Below the pieces are notes generated by a model that had not been told where the DNA came from, ran no database searches, and worked only from the letters and a program-made list of their open reading frames with translations. From the NCBI GenBank assembly GCA_944412495.1, contig CALYBL010000035.1:81800-145799 (forward strand): DNA of 64,000 nucleotides. The letters are read 5' to 3'. The position numbers and the translations under genes were made by a program. The stretch is from an uncultured Clostridia bacterium (GTDB lineage Bacteria; Bacillota; Clostridia; Oscillospirales; Acutalibacteraceae). Below, in pieces: positions 33,917-43,356 of the stretch (its first letter is position 1; each line of letters begins with the position of its first letter).

Positions 33917-35461
33917 TCACGCCCGCGCGTTCTTGAGCTCGCGCAGCTTTTTTATGCTCGGCAGACAGCGAAAAGCGTAAAGAAATCCTATGTAGCCGAG
34001 TGCGGCAGCGGCCGAGCCTATACATATGATTATTATCACAGGCAGCTCACCAAGGCTCTCTATAGCGTTTACACCAAACTTAGCTATAAGGCAGGATATC
34101 ACTATCCCTATGCACGGCTTTATAAATATCCTGCTCCACTTAAGCTTTACTCCCGTTACCTTTATCATCCTCGCCATATTGAGTATCGGAGTAAAGCAGT
34201 TGCTCACTATCATCACGAACAAAAAGCCCTTTATGCCGGTAAACGGCAGCAGCACAAGTATCAGCGCTATTCTTATGCAGGAATCTATCACGCTGTACTT
34301 CAGCGTGCTGACCTGCTGGCCGAGTCCCTTGAGTATTCCGTCGACTATGCTTTCGATATACATAAACGGAATAAGCGGAGCAAGCACCTTTATATAAAAG
34401 CCGACCTCGCTGCTGTTATATATTATCTGCCCCAGCTCGTCGGCGAAAACGGTAAACAGCCCGCTTATGAGTATCGATATAGTAAGGCACAGATGCATCG
34501 ACTGATTTATAATGCGCTCTAATCTCCTGTGCTGCTTCAGCGACTTGGATTCGGTGATTTCAGGCATAAGCAGCGTGGAAAACGCGCTGAGCAGTGAGGA
34601 CGGAAAGAATATGAGCGGCAGCGCCATTCCCTTTATCGCTCCGAACTCCGAAAGCGACTGCTCACGCGAGGAATTGTATTTGGTCAGGGCGCTTGGCACG
34701 ATTATATTCTCCACCGTGCGCAGCGATGAATTCAGCACTGCGCCGCCGGATATCGGCAATGCTATATTCAAAAACCTTGACATTATTTTGCCGCCGCCTC
34801 CGCCGCCGGCGCACTCTGACGCCATTTTGCGCTTATCGGCCATGTAGCCTATCCACAGATAAAGGCATGACAGGCATTCGGACACTGTATCGCCTATCAT
34901 TATGGCGGCGCAGGCGGCCGTAATGCCGTACCCGGAAAAGCGCATAAGCAGCACGAGCACTATGCCTACTCTTATAAGCTGCTCAAAAATCTGCGAGCCG
35001 GAGGAAACGGCCATGCGCCTGCGCGCTGAAAAATATCCCTTAAAGCAGGCGGCCGCGGACATGAACGGCAGGCTCGGCGCCAGTATCTTAAGCGAAAGCG
35101 AGGCCCGCTCGTCCTGTATCCAGTAAAGGCTTATTACATCTGAAAACAGATACAGCAGCACCGCGGCCGCTACTCCTACCGCTATGCTTACGGCCACTAT
35201 TTTCCGAATCAGCGCCTTTACGGTTTTCTCGCTTCCGGAGTTCATCTCCTCTACCACCATGCGGGTCACCGCAACCGTGAAGCCTGAAGTGGCAATAGTT
35301 ATAAGCAGAAAATATACCGACGTTATGAGCTGGTAAAGGCCCATGCCCTCTGTGCCTATGCTGTTGGAAATATACACACGGAAGGCCATGCCTATGCCGC
35401 GCAGAAGCAGGGTCGTAACAGTTATTATGGCCGCGTTCTTTATAAAAGTGAATTTTTTCAA
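33917..35461 (-). CDS. spoVB: Polysaccharide/lipid flippase of the SpoVB (MOP) family
   Basis: The 514-residue protein has about 14 membrane segments and the MurJ/SpoVB-like start (KNAAIITVTTLLLRGIGMAFRVYISNSIGTEGMGLYQLI). SpoVB-type proteins are lipid II flippase-like proteins needed for spore cortex formation. TTG at 35461 after AAGGGA is the best start; no ATG fits. The Gly-Gly-rich patch CAGGGGGG near residue 215 is an oddity of this copy. Other MATE-like O-antigen flippases remain possible. Confidence 0.85.
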   Translation of the reverse strand: MKKFTFIKNAAIITVTTLLLRGIGMAFRVYISNSIGTEGMGLYQLITSVYFLLITIATSGFTVAVTRMVVEEMNSGSEKTVKALIRKIVAVSIAVGVAAAVLLYLFSDVISLYWIQDERASLSLKILAPSLPFMSAAACFKGYFSARRRMAVSSGSQIFEQLIRVGIVLVLLMRFSGYGITAACAAIMIGDTVSECLSCLYLWIGYMADKRKMASECAGGGGGGKIMSRFLNIALPISGGAVLNSSLRTVENIIVPSALTKYNSSREQSLSEFGAIKGMALPLIFFPSSLLSAFSTLLMPEITESKSLKQHRRLERIINQSMHLCLTISILISGLFTVFADELGQIIYNSSEVGFYIKVLAPLIPFMYIESIVDGILKGLGQQVSTLKYSVIDSCIRIALILVLLPFTGIKGFLFVMIVSNCFTPILNMARMIKVTGVKLKWSRIFIKPCIGIVISCLIAKFGVNAIESLGELPVIIIICIGSAAAALGYIGFLYAFRCLPSIKKLRELKNARA

Positions 35462-35497
35462 TGCAACACATCCCTTATACGGTAAGCAGACAGGCAA

Positions 35498-35879
35498 TGC
35501 CTTTATACTATTTATATTTATGGGATGCGGGAAAATGCGGAAAAATTCAAATATTCACGGAAAAGTCACTATCTCCGGCAGGACCTAAGGCAGTATAAAA
35601 AATGAATTGCTGTCGGAATTTATGCCGGCGGCGGCTGTCTGCCGTTTTGCTCTGCCGGTCACCGTACATTCCGGAAGATTCTCAAATCTTACGCTTGTCA
35701 CTCAGTGCGGACAGCTTTAATCATTTTTAGCTTTTCGCAGAGCCGTCTTATCAATACATTATATCCTAAGGCTTTTATCCTCTACGGCAAAGCCCTTAGC
35801 CGTCTTTACGATGTCTGCGGTATAAACTTCCGGCTGCGCACTGCGCCTCAAGGCAGCCGGAGCCCCCTATGGCTTTTTG
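35498..35879. other. Non-coding gap
   Basis: It lies upstream of spoVB and downstream of the next minus-strand gene. No gene, strong promoter pair or terminator was recognised. Confidence 0.5.
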
Positions 35880-36230
35880 CTATACTGCCGCCGGCTTATC
35901 ACTTATTATTTTTACAATATTGTAAATTTCATACGGAATATAACAAAAGACGCCGGCATAGAAGCAGCAGGCGACAGTTATCGGCCAAAGCACAGACGCT
36001 GCGATTTTAAACACGAGCGACCTTTTAGCAATAAACCTGACCGAAAGTATCACGGTGCTCAGCAGCATGCTGAAGCCTAGCCCGCCTAAAAGCCCGAAAA
36101 AGAAAAAGGACTGCACCCGGCTGTCGTTGATAAGCGGCTGTACGCTTCCGAGCAGAGAGTATATCAGAAACCCGCCGACAAGCACCGCAAGCGTCGACGC
36201 CGAATATTCTATTCTTTTTCTCCTTGTCAT
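35880..36230 (-). CDS. Three-TM membrane protein, unknown
   Basis: The 116 residues begin MTRRKRIEYSASTL and contain three hydrophobic segments (about 13-30, 44-62, 75-95). The ATG at 36230 follows GGAGGGAA. No family is recognised. The basic N-terminus suggests an N-in orientation. Confidence 0.6.
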   Translation of the reverse strand: MTRRKRIEYSASTLAVLVGGFLIYSLLGSVQPLINDSRVQSFFFFGLLGGLGFSMLLSTVILSVRFIAKRSLVFKIAASVLWPITVACCFYAGVFCYIPYEIYNIVKIISDKPAAV

Positions 36231-36613
36231 AATAATTCCCTCCAAAATCAAAGCAGCGGCTTACTTGCCTGCAAATGCCATAAACCGCCTGCTTCCCTCA
36301 AAGCGGCATAAGCGGCATAATCTAATTATCGCACCTGTAGCAAGCTATAACACAACCGCCGGCGGCCGCCGGCGGTTTTTAAAACGCATTGAAAAGCTCT
36401 TCCTTTATATGAGCCTTTTGCCAAAGCCTTCTCCGGAGCACGGGCTTGGATGCCGGTCAAAGCAGTAATCCGCCAAGCACGCTTAGCGCATGGTTGCCCT
36501 TCAGTGTGACATAGGCTCCGCGATTTATCCGTCATGTGCTTCAGCCAGCCGCCTAAAATTCAGCGCGCATGCAAGTGTTAGGCAGTATGTCAAGAGCCGA
36601 AGCAAGATCGTTA
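36231..36613. other. Non-coding gap with a perfect 24-bp palindrome
   Basis: It contains the upstream region of the membrane-protein gene and the downstream region of the carboxymuconolactone decarboxylase-like gene. The notable structure is the GC palindrome at 36354-36377. No gene is supported. Confidence 0.55.
36354..36380 (+). terminator. Perfect GC palindrome followed by T run
   Basis: AACCGCCGGCGG and CCGCCGGCGGTT are exact reverse complements with no spacer, followed by TTT. As RNA it would form a very stable hairpin and could terminate rightward transcripts. No rightward gene is near, so the role is uncertain. Confidence 0.4.
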
Positions 36614-37315
36614 TTAATCGTTCTGCTGTCTCGACTCCGCTGCCTTATTTATGCAGGCGATGGCGTTAAGGCTGCGCGGATATCCTATATACGGCAGGCA
36701 CTGTGAAACTACCCTGATAAGGAAATCCTTGTCGTTTCCGAGATTCATATTGCCGCCGGCATGCGCGGTAAGCTGAGGCTCGCAGCCGCCCTGCGCCGCG
36801 AGGAAGCAGAAGGTAATCATTTCCCTTTCGGCGAGCGTGAGACCGGTGCGTGTATAATAGTCGCCAAAGCAGTTCGCGGCCAGCCAACGATTAATGTGGC
36901 CGTTTTTCCATGCGTCCTTCATACCTTCGCCGAATATTTCTGCCTGAGTCTCGGCTCCCCTTTGAAGGCGGTCCTCCATCGTCGTAGTGGCCTGGCCCTC
37001 AAGCGGCAGCTTAACACCTCTCTTTATTAATATGTCGTTAGCGGCGTCAAGGAACGGCAGCACCCTGCCAATGCCGAGGTAGTCCACCGCCTGATATATT
37101 ATCTCCTTTGCGGCCACCGGCGAAAGCCCAAGGTCAAGCGCGCGCACAAGTGCGAGCTTAAACTCGTCTATCCCCTGACAGCCGAGCAGTGCTGCGAGAA
37201 TGGCAATATTGCGCGTGACGTCGTCTAACTGCTGGCCCTCCTCGTTTACGACCTCGTCAAACGCAAAGTGTTCAAAGCGTTCGGCAAATTCCGGGTCTGT
37301 TCTGCGATAATCCAT
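36614..37315 (-). CDS. Carboxymuconolactone decarboxylase family protein, two domains
   Basis: The 233 residues contain two CMD folds: an N-terminal one (NIAILAALLGCQGIDEFKL to IIYQAVDYLGIGRVL) and a C-terminal one (LAEREMITFCFLAAQGGCEPQLTAHAGGN to PYIGYPRSLNAIACI). Peroxidase-type CxxC motifs are absent, so AhpD-like chemistry is unlikely. Its neighbours, an aldo/keto reductase and a cupin on the same strand, form a group often seen in Clostridia; the pathway is undefined. The ATG at 37315 follows AAAGGAG. Confidence 0.9.
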   Translation of the reverse strand: MDYRRTDPEFAERFEHFAFDEVVNEEGQQLDDVTRNIAILAALLGCQGIDEFKLALVRALDLGLSPVAAKEIIYQAVDYLGIGRVLPFLDAANDILIKRGVKLPLEGQATTTMEDRLQRGAETQAEIFGEGMKDAWKNGHINRWLAANCFGDYYTRTGLTLAEREMITFCFLAAQGGCEPQLTAHAGGNMNLGNDKDFLIRVVSQCLPYIGYPRSLNAIACINKAAESRQQND

Positions 37316-37340
37316 ATCAAAAATCTCCTTTGCTTTTTAT

Positions 37341-38378
37341 TTAGATTTTCTGATTCCCAACAGACCACACATGCTTTTTATCCGCGTCGGCACTCGTATT
37401 CTGCGCCATGGCGCCGACAAGCCTGTGCGGCACGTACTCCTCTTCAAGATATTTCATTTCCGCGTCTGACAGCGTCAGCTCAACCGCTCTCGCTGCGCCC
37501 TCAATATGACTGAGCTTGGTGACGCCGACCACCGGCGCAGTTACTTTAGCCAAAAGCCAGGCAAGAGAAATCTCCGTCATCGATACTCCGTGCTTTTGAG
37601 CAAGCTCTGCAACCCTGCCGATTATTATTCTGTCCTGCTTTGCAGTGGCGTCGTATTTGAATTTTGCGTAGCTGTCCTCCTCAAGCCGCTTGGTGCTTTC
37701 TCCCGGCAGCCTTGCCAAGCGTCCGCCGGCAAGCGCGCTGTAAGGCGTCATCGCGATGTTGTCCTCTGCACAAAGCGGTGCCATTTCGCGCTCCTCCTCC
37801 CGGAATATGAGGTTATAGTGACCCTGTACCGACACAAACTTTGCAAAGCCCTCCCTTTCAGCTAAAGCATTCGCCTTGGCAAGCTGCCATGCAAAGCAAT
37901 TGGAGATGCCTATATACCGGGCCTTCCCGGCCTTTACCACCCTGTTTAGCCCGTCCATTATGTCATATAGCGGAGTATTAAAATCCCACATGTGATAAAT
38001 ATACAGATCCACATAGTCCATTCCGAGATTTAACAGGCTTTTGTTTATCATATTTTCTATATGCTGCTGCCCGGACACTCCTGCTTCAAGCTCCTCCGCA
38101 GTGCGCGGCAGGAATTTAGTAGCGACAACCACATCGTCCCGCTTTGCAAAAGCCTTAAGCGCGCGGCCGAGATACTGCTCGCTGGTGCCGCTCTGATATG
38201 CGATAGCGGTGTCAAAGAAGTTAACTCCAAGCTCTATGCCGCGCTTTATTATCTCGCGCGAGTGCTCTTCGTCAAGCGTCCAGCTGTGCTGCCCGTTTTT
38301 CGCGTCACCGAAGCCCATGCAGCCCATGCATATACGCGAAACACTAAGGCATGAATTGCCAAGTATAGTATATTCCAT
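37341..38378 (-). CDS. Aldo/keto reductase
   Basis: This is an NADPH-dependent carbonyl reductase with a TIM barrel of 345 residues. The catalytic tetrad is visible: Asp and Tyr in FFDTAIAYQSG, Lys in VVVATKF, His in LYIYHMWD. The YIGISNC and LAWLLAK blocks are typical of the AKR superfamily. The ATG at 38378 follows AAAGGGAG. It lies 25 bases before the CMD gene and is likely co-transcribed with it. Confidence 0.94.
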   Translation of the reverse strand: MEYTILGNSCLSVSRICMGCMGFGDAKNGQHSWTLDEEHSREIIKRGIELGVNFFDTAIAYQSGTSEQYLGRALKAFAKRDDVVVATKFLPRTAEELEAGVSGQQHIENMINKSLLNLGMDYVDLYIYHMWDFNTPLYDIMDGLNRVVKAGKARYIGISNCFAWQLAKANALAEREGFAKFVSVQGHYNLIFREEEREMAPLCAEDNIAMTPYSALAGGRLARLPGESTKRLEEDSYAKFKYDATAKQDRIIIGRVAELAQKHGVSMTEISLAWLLAKVTAPVVGVTKLSHIEGAARAVELTLSDAEMKYLEEEYVPHRLVGAMAQNTSADADKKHVWSVGNQKI

Positions 38379-38744
38379 AGCGTTTTTCTCCCTTTATATT
38401 TATGCAAATAAACACAGCCGGCAAGACTGACTGCCATCACCGCGGCAGAAGCACCGCAGCCTGCTTTAAAGGAGCTGGCCCTGCGTTATAAAAAATATAT
38501 CTGCATAATATTCTGTAATGAAATTTTATATACTTCATCGTACGGCCGGCTGCCGTTTAAACCTCCAGTAATCACCGCCTTAAAGCAGCAAGGCCGGCCG
38601 TACTCGCTGATTTTCTGTGCCACGCGCAAAACCCGCCGTATAGCAGATGTAACGCTTCGCACCCGCTTATGCGGCTTCATGTACTATCCGCCGCAAAGCT
38701 TTACAAAGCGCATATGATATATCAAAGCCCATAGCCCATCCGGA
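38379..38744. other. Non-coding gap between cupin and aldo/keto reductase genes
   Basis: All neighbours are on the minus strand. I find no gene and no clear terminator. The sequence is GC-rich and has the Gly/Pro-type short palindromes common in this genome's gaps. Confidence 0.5.
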
Positions 38745-39182
38745 TTATTCAAGACCTGCATAGGCTTCGTCGTCCACCGCTTCCAGCCACTCGTTGGAGG
38801 TTTCCTCGCCGGGCACCTCCACAGCGATATGCGAAAACCAGCTGTCGGCCTTAGCGCCGTGCCAGTGCTTCACATTTGCCGGAATGGTGATTACCGTTCC
38901 GGGCGTAAGGCTTACGGCCGCCTTGCCCTCCTCCTGATACCAGCCCTCGCCGGCCGTGCATATGCGCCGCTGGCCGCCGCCGCTGCTTGCATGATGTATG
39001 TGCCAGTTGTTGCGGCAGCCCGGCTCAAAGGTGACATTTGCCAGAAACACCGGGCACTTGCCTGCCTCTGTCAGCGGATTTAAGTATGAATTGCCGATAA
39101 AATACTGTGCATAGGCGGTATTGGGCTGACCCAAGCCGAATACATTCTCATTGTCAAACGCTGCCTTGTCTTTAATTCTCAT
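38745..39182 (-). CDS. Cupin-domain protein
   Basis: The 145 residues form a small beta-barrel with cupin motif 1 (NNWHIHHASSGGGQRRICTAGEGWYQ) and motif 2 (PGTVITIPANVKHWHGA), whose His residues bind a metal. These proteins are often annotated as CMD-associated cupins. It lies in the same orientation as the AKR and CMD genes. The ATG at 39182 is preferred over GTG at 39191 because AAAGGG is 8 bases ahead of it. Confidence 0.9.
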   Translation of the reverse strand: MRIKDKAAFDNENVFGLGQPNTAYAQYFIGNSYLNPLTEAGKCPVFLANVTFEPGCRNNWHIHHASSGGGQRRICTAGEGWYQEEGKAAVSLTPGTVITIPANVKHWHGAKADSWFSHIAVEVPGEETSNEWLEAVDDEAYAGLE

Positions 39183-40425
39183 AAAAAACACCCTTTCTTA
39201 AATTTCAATATCTATATGCCTTGCCGTGCATATACGCACAGCTCTTAAAGCTGCTTTACTTACATCAGGAATAATGCCGTTACGAAAGTCATACTTCTTA
39301 AAATTCAGATATTTCATCTGATAAAACGGTGAATTAAACAAAGGCCATGTTGCCAGTGCTTACTGCAAAAGCCGCTTTGCCAAAGCTTTTAGGCGGCTCT
39401 CCACATCATTGCCGCCCGGATTTCTGTATAAAAGCCTGACTTTATTATATTTTATTAATCCGCTTATGTCTAATACCTGTTTTTTATCATGTTTCATGCG
39501 TTTTAAGCATGCTTTAATAAGAAAACCGCCTGAGGGCGGTATTATTCAATGCTTCCTCCGCACAGACTATGCCTGTTTCACCGAATAAACAGCAGTGAGA
39601 AGCTTATTTCTTTTATAGTGGAGCATAAGGCGGCCACATCTTAAAAAAACAGCCGCGGATTCTCTTGACTGTTCAGCGCCGCTTCATACGGCCATCACAG
39701 CGCTCTGCTTTGCAAGCGGCGGAAAAGCCGGATTATTCTGCGCTCGCTTTCATGAACAGCACAATACCCGCCAAAACCGCATAACGGTTAAGCGAGAGTA
39801 TTAAGCTGCCGGGAACCGAACACAATATGGTTTTAAGCGGCTGATTTACGCGCATACTGCGTTAAAAGCCCCGTTAATCCGAAAGGATTAACTGCGTTTT
39901 ATGCCTTGCCTGCACAAAAATCAGCACGCTTAAAGCTGCACGCACCGAAAATGATGGCGGCGCGGAGGGCTTTTTGCTTTTGATACCGCAGGCGGGCTGC
40001 CGCCCGGCAATGGTAAAAATGTGAAAATGCGCCGCTCCGTCGCTTTTTCGGCACACCGGGTTTGCTTACCGGCAGCTTAACCGTGCAATAATCACAGTAT
40101 ATTCCGACTTTGCATTATCTCACACCGCCAAACGCTGCGGGTGTGTTCCCGGACAGCTTATGCGCTGCAAAATCATTATAGCGCATGTGTAAACAGGTAT
40201 ATGATTTGCTTAAGACGGATTTCGGCCGTACAGGCGGGTTTTCGACATACTCATCGCTGTCATGACGCTTGCAAATAATACAGGCGCAGCATTTACACCA
40301 GCCAGATTCCGCTGCCTTTATAAGCCGTAGGCGTAAATAGAGAGCCAGCCGCCTGTGACGCCGGCGTAATTGATGATAAAAGGTCGCACAAGGCACAGCA
40401 TTTTATCATTTGATTCAAAATATTA
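39183..40425. other. 1.2-kb non-coding stretch
   Basis: No gene is supported. A leftward terminator-like hairpin is at 39521-39540. The rest alternates AT-rich and GC-rich patches; short frames have no ribosome site. If TraX transcription ends at 39521, there would be an unusually long 3' untranslated region or a separate RNA here. Confidence 0.5.
39521..39540 (-). terminator. Leftward terminator-like hairpin
   Basis: On the minus strand ACCGCC, loop CTCA and GGCGGT are followed by TTTTCTTATT. It is about 890 bases downstream of the nearest leftward gene (TraX). Confidence 0.6.
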
Positions 40426-41133
40426 TCAGATAAATTTCGAAATGAAATAGATTATCATAAGGTGTATAGGATAAAACCAGTAAAAGGCCCACTTTATAAA
40501 TTTACTCTTTTTGCCGCGTTCGCCGCTGTACAGCATAAGCAGCGGTATTGCTAAAAACACTCCCAAGCGGCTGATGTTTGCCGGCACCATTCCCTGCATA
40601 AACGGCTGAAGTATGTAAAGCATAGACACTGCGGCGAAAGCCGCCGTCTGCTTAAGCCTGCTGCCGTAAAACAGTCCGAATCCGAGTATCCACAGCACGG
40701 CAATGTAGCCCCAGTCGGCGTGATATGACAGCACACAGCATGCGGCCGCGCCAAGCACTTTCTGCCACACGGCAAGCCTGTCGCTTTTGCATATGGCCAG
40801 CGCGGCAAGCCCTAACAGCAGCGAAAACATGACATCGGTATTAAGGCTGAAAATATCATGGCCAAAGCAGAGATTATAGGGAATATGAGATATTACAGCC
40901 GCGAGCAGCAGCCTGCCCATGTATTTTTTTAGGTTTGAGGTGTGATAATACCCCTCTGCAATGAAAAAGCACATGATAGGAGCCGTGATTCTTCCAATCA
41001 TGCGGAGAATCCATACGTTAGGCAGAACGCCCGACAGCAGCACGGCCGCGCAGTGATCCACTACCATAGCGGCAATGGCGATAATTTTCAGCATATTGCC
41101 GCTAAGTCCTGTGATATGCGTCCTTTTTTCCAT
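40426..41133 (-). CDS. TraX family membrane protein
   Basis: The 235 residues contain about seven membrane segments, with the TraX/acyltransferase-like start (GLSGNMLKIIAIAAMVVDHCAAVLL), IGRITAPIMCFFIAEGYYHT and a C-terminal WAFYWFYPIHLMII. TraX acetylates F-pilin in plasmids; chromosomal clostridial homologues probably modify unknown cell-surface substrates. The ATG at 41133 follows GGAGC. It is a single gene. Confidence 0.92.
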   Translation of the reverse strand: MEKRTHITGLSGNMLKIIAIAAMVVDHCAAVLLSGVLPNVWILRMIGRITAPIMCFFIAEGYYHTSNLKKYMGRLLLAAVISHIPYNLCFGHDIFSLNTDVMFSLLLGLAALAICKSDRLAVWQKVLGAAACCVLSYHADWGYIAVLWILGFGLFYGSRLKQTAAFAAVSMLYILQPFMQGMVPANISRLGVFLAIPLLMLYSGERGKKSKFIKWAFYWFYPIHLMIIYFISKFI

Positions 41134-41321
41134 AGCTCAACAGCTCCAAACATACAGCTTATGTAAATGGTCAGCGTTTATATTTTGATATATTATATAT
41201 GCACACACGTTAAAAATGCAGCCGCGGCACGCCGGAGATATAGCCCGCCTTTCCCCGGATTATTTTTTATAAAAGAAGACATCATACGCCTGCTACCATG
41301 CTCACCTTCCGTAATAAGCAA

Positions 41322-41437
41322 CGCCTGCGAGCGCTGCCGGTGACAAAGCAGCGAGCAGGAGTTGGCGTAACGGTCGGCGATTGGCAAGGCGGCCCCAACG
41401 CCGCGGACAGAGCCTGGCACCGCAGGAGCAGGCAAAG
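41322..41437 (+). repeat. Dispersed repeat B, tandem unit 1
   Basis: This 116-base unit begins CGCCTGCGAGCG and ends CACCGCAGGAGCAGGCAAAG, with CGGTCGGCGATTGGCAA in the middle. It aligns end to end with unit 2 and with the minus strand of 47893-48009. No protein is supported. Confidence 0.8.
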
Positions 41438-41439
41438 CC

Positions 41440-41556
41440 CGCCTGTGAGCATACCCGGTGAGCGAAGCAGCGAGCAGGGGTTGTCGCAGCGGTCGGCGAT
41501 TGGCAAAACGACTTGACTGTCCACAGACAGAGCCGGCACCGCAGGAGCAGGCAAAG
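41440..41556 (+). repeat. Dispersed repeat B, tandem unit 2
   Basis: This 117-base direct repeat of unit 1 begins CGCCTGTGAGC and ends with the identical CACCGCAGGAGCAGGCAAAG. The central block CGGTCGGCGATTGGCAA is identical. The right part differs more (ACTTGACTGTCCACAGACAG). Confidence 0.8.
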
Positions 41557-41721
41557 CTTGGATACGAGCGGCGTCGAGAACTGCGGCAAAGCCATTATGC
41601 TCTTCACGGTGTACCACAGCGAAATCCAAACTAAGACAAAGCAGTCAAGGCTTTACAACACGGCAGCGGCAAGGCTTTCTTCCCATGGCACATCCGGGAC
41701 ACCGAGCCTTTGAGAATAGCA

Positions 41722-41750
41722 CAAAAGGGGCACAGCTTATGCGCCCCTTC
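41722..41750 (-). terminator. Terminator of tyrS
   Basis: On the minus strand AAGGGGC and GCCCCTT (41725-41749) form a stem followed by TTGT, about 20 bases after the stop. Confidence 0.65.
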
Positions 41751-41770
41751 CCTTTTAACACTGATGCCTG

Positions 41771-42991
41771 TTACATGCCGACCTTGTGATAAACCTTCTT
41801 GCCCTTTTTGAGCATAATGCTTTTTTTCAGGCTGTCCTCATTGAAAACAAAGCCTATGTCGGATATTTTCTCGCCGTCGGCGGATATGCCGCCCTGTGTC
41901 ACAAGGCGGCGTGCCTCGGACTTTGACGGGGCAAGCCCTGTCTTTACAAGCAAGTCGAGAATGTTTATGCCGCCATCTGTAAGCTCGCCGGAGTCAAGCA
42001 CAGTGCCTGGGATATCATCTGAGTCCTGACTTCCGAAAAAGGCTGATTTTGCGGCGCTTTCGGCCTTTTTGGCCTCCTCCTCGCCGTGGACCTGCTTTGT
42101 GACCTCGTACGCCAGCCGCTCCTTGGCTCTGTTTATGTCGCTCCCCTCAAGCTTTGAATATTCCGCTATTTCCTCAAGCGGAACAAAGGTCAGCATGTTC
42201 ATGCTGTTTATTACCGACGCGTCGTCAACATTGCGCCAATACTGATAAAAATCATACGGCGACGTCTTGTCGGGGTCAAGCCACACTGCGCCCTTTTCCG
42301 TCTTGCCCATCTTGCGCCCGTCCGGAGTGAGCAGCAGCGACAGCGTCAGGCCGTATACGTCCTTTTTATCTATCCTGCGGCAAAGCTCAACGCCCGATAT
42401 TATATTGCTCCACTGGTCATTGCCGCCAAGCTGCAGCGTACAGCCGTACTTGCGGCTGAGCATGAGGAAGTCGTAGCTCTGCATTATCATATAGTTGAGC
42501 TCGAAAAAGGAAAGGCCGCGCTCCAGCCGCTGCTTATAGCATTCGGCCGCGAGCATCTTATTGACCGAGAAATGCACGCCTATCTCACGCAAAAAGTCGA
42601 TATAATTCAGATTGTCGAGCCAATCCTTGTTGTTCGCCATAATGGCCTTGCCCTCGCTAAAGTCGATAAAACGAGACATCTGCTTTACAAAGCAGGAAAC
42701 ATTGTAGTCTATCGTTTCCTCCGTCATCATTTTGCGCATGTCCGTCTTGCCGGACGGATCGCCTATCTTGCCGGTGCCGCCGCCGAACAGCGCTATCGGC
42801 GTGTGGCCGGCGCGCTGAAGGTGCGACATCGTCATTACCGTTACAAAATGTCCGACATGCAGGCTATCCGCCGTGGGGTCAAAGCCTATATAGAAGGTGC
42901 ACTTTTTATTGTTGAGAAGATCCTTTACCTCCTCTTCATGCGTCGTTTGGGCAATCATGCCTCTTGCCCTGAGCTCGTCGTATACTCCCAT
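41771..42991 (-). CDS. tyrS: Tyrosyl-tRNA synthetase
   Basis: This class Ic synthetase of 406 residues charges tRNA-Tyr. The HIGH-like motif is HVGH (in DSLHVGHFVTV, about 43-46) and the KMSKS-like motif is KMGKT. GGNDQWSNI is the tyrosine-site block, and an S4 RNA-binding domain ends the protein (SKSEARRLVTQGGISADGEKI). The ATG at 42991 follows GAGGAGG. A T-box leader and a consensus promoter precede it, so expression should rise when tRNA-Tyr is uncharged. Confidence 0.97.
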   Translation of the reverse strand: MGVYDELRARGMIAQTTHEEEVKDLLNNKKCTFYIGFDPTADSLHVGHFVTVMTMSHLQRAGHTPIALFGGGTGKIGDPSGKTDMRKMMTEETIDYNVSCFVKQMSRFIDFSEGKAIMANNKDWLDNLNYIDFLREIGVHFSVNKMLAAECYKQRLERGLSFFELNYMIMQSYDFLMLSRKYGCTLQLGGNDQWSNIISGVELCRRIDKKDVYGLTLSLLLTPDGRKMGKTEKGAVWLDPDKTSPYDFYQYWRNVDDASVINSMNMLTFVPLEEIAEYSKLEGSDINRAKERLAYEVTKQVHGEEEAKKAESAAKSAFFGSQDSDDIPGTVLDSGELTDGGINILDLLVKTGLAPSKSEARRLVTQGGISADGEKISDIGFVFNEDSLKKSIMLKKGKKVYHKVGM

Positions 42992-43106
42992 GATTTCCTC
43001 CTCAAAATTTGTATTATTATAAAAATGCTATCCGTATTTGCCGCCATACGGCGTAATATATATCATCTCTTATTTCTCAATTGCGGCCATCTTAGTATTC
43101 TGCCGA

Positions 43107-43350
43107 ACAAAAAGCCCCCTGTCATCCTGACAGAGGGCGTATTCAACGCGGTACCACCTCATTTTGCCGTCAGCTCGCGCTGCGCGGCCTTTGCGGGTGC
43201 GGTGCACTCTGCGCTGTAACGTGCGCACACGGGATAACCTGCTCAGCGGTTGTATTCGGTATGTATCTGCGCACATCCTTACACCTTCCGGATGCTCTCT
43301 TCGCCGCTTGGATACATCTTACTTGTCCGCATCTATGCATTTTACATATT
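43107..43350 (-). promoter_or_regulatory. T-box riboswitch (tyrosine) with terminator
   Basis: On the minus strand the T-box sequence GGTGGTACCGCG (43147-43158) is followed by a terminator stem GCCCTCTGTCA/TGACAGGGGGC and TTTTTG (43109-43138). Stem I sequence upstream includes GAATACAA, where TAC is a Tyr codon suited to be the specifier. Uncharged tRNA-Tyr would stabilise the antiterminator and allow tyrS transcription. The leader is about 240 bases long. Confidence 0.9.
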
Positions 43351-43356
43351 AACCGT

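Larger units (their letters stand above)
41134..41770. other. Non-coding gap holding tandem repeat B and the tyrS terminator
   Basis: No gene is supported. The centre is two tandem B units (41322-41556), and the right edge is the tyrS terminator. An A-like end (ACCTTCCGTAATAAGCAACG, near 41305-41324) precedes the first B unit. Confidence 0.65.

Noticed and set aside
41280..41720. Coding gene in the repeat B region
   Set aside because: Overlapping frames on both strands come from the tandem GC-rich repeat; none has a ribosome site or recognisable fold.
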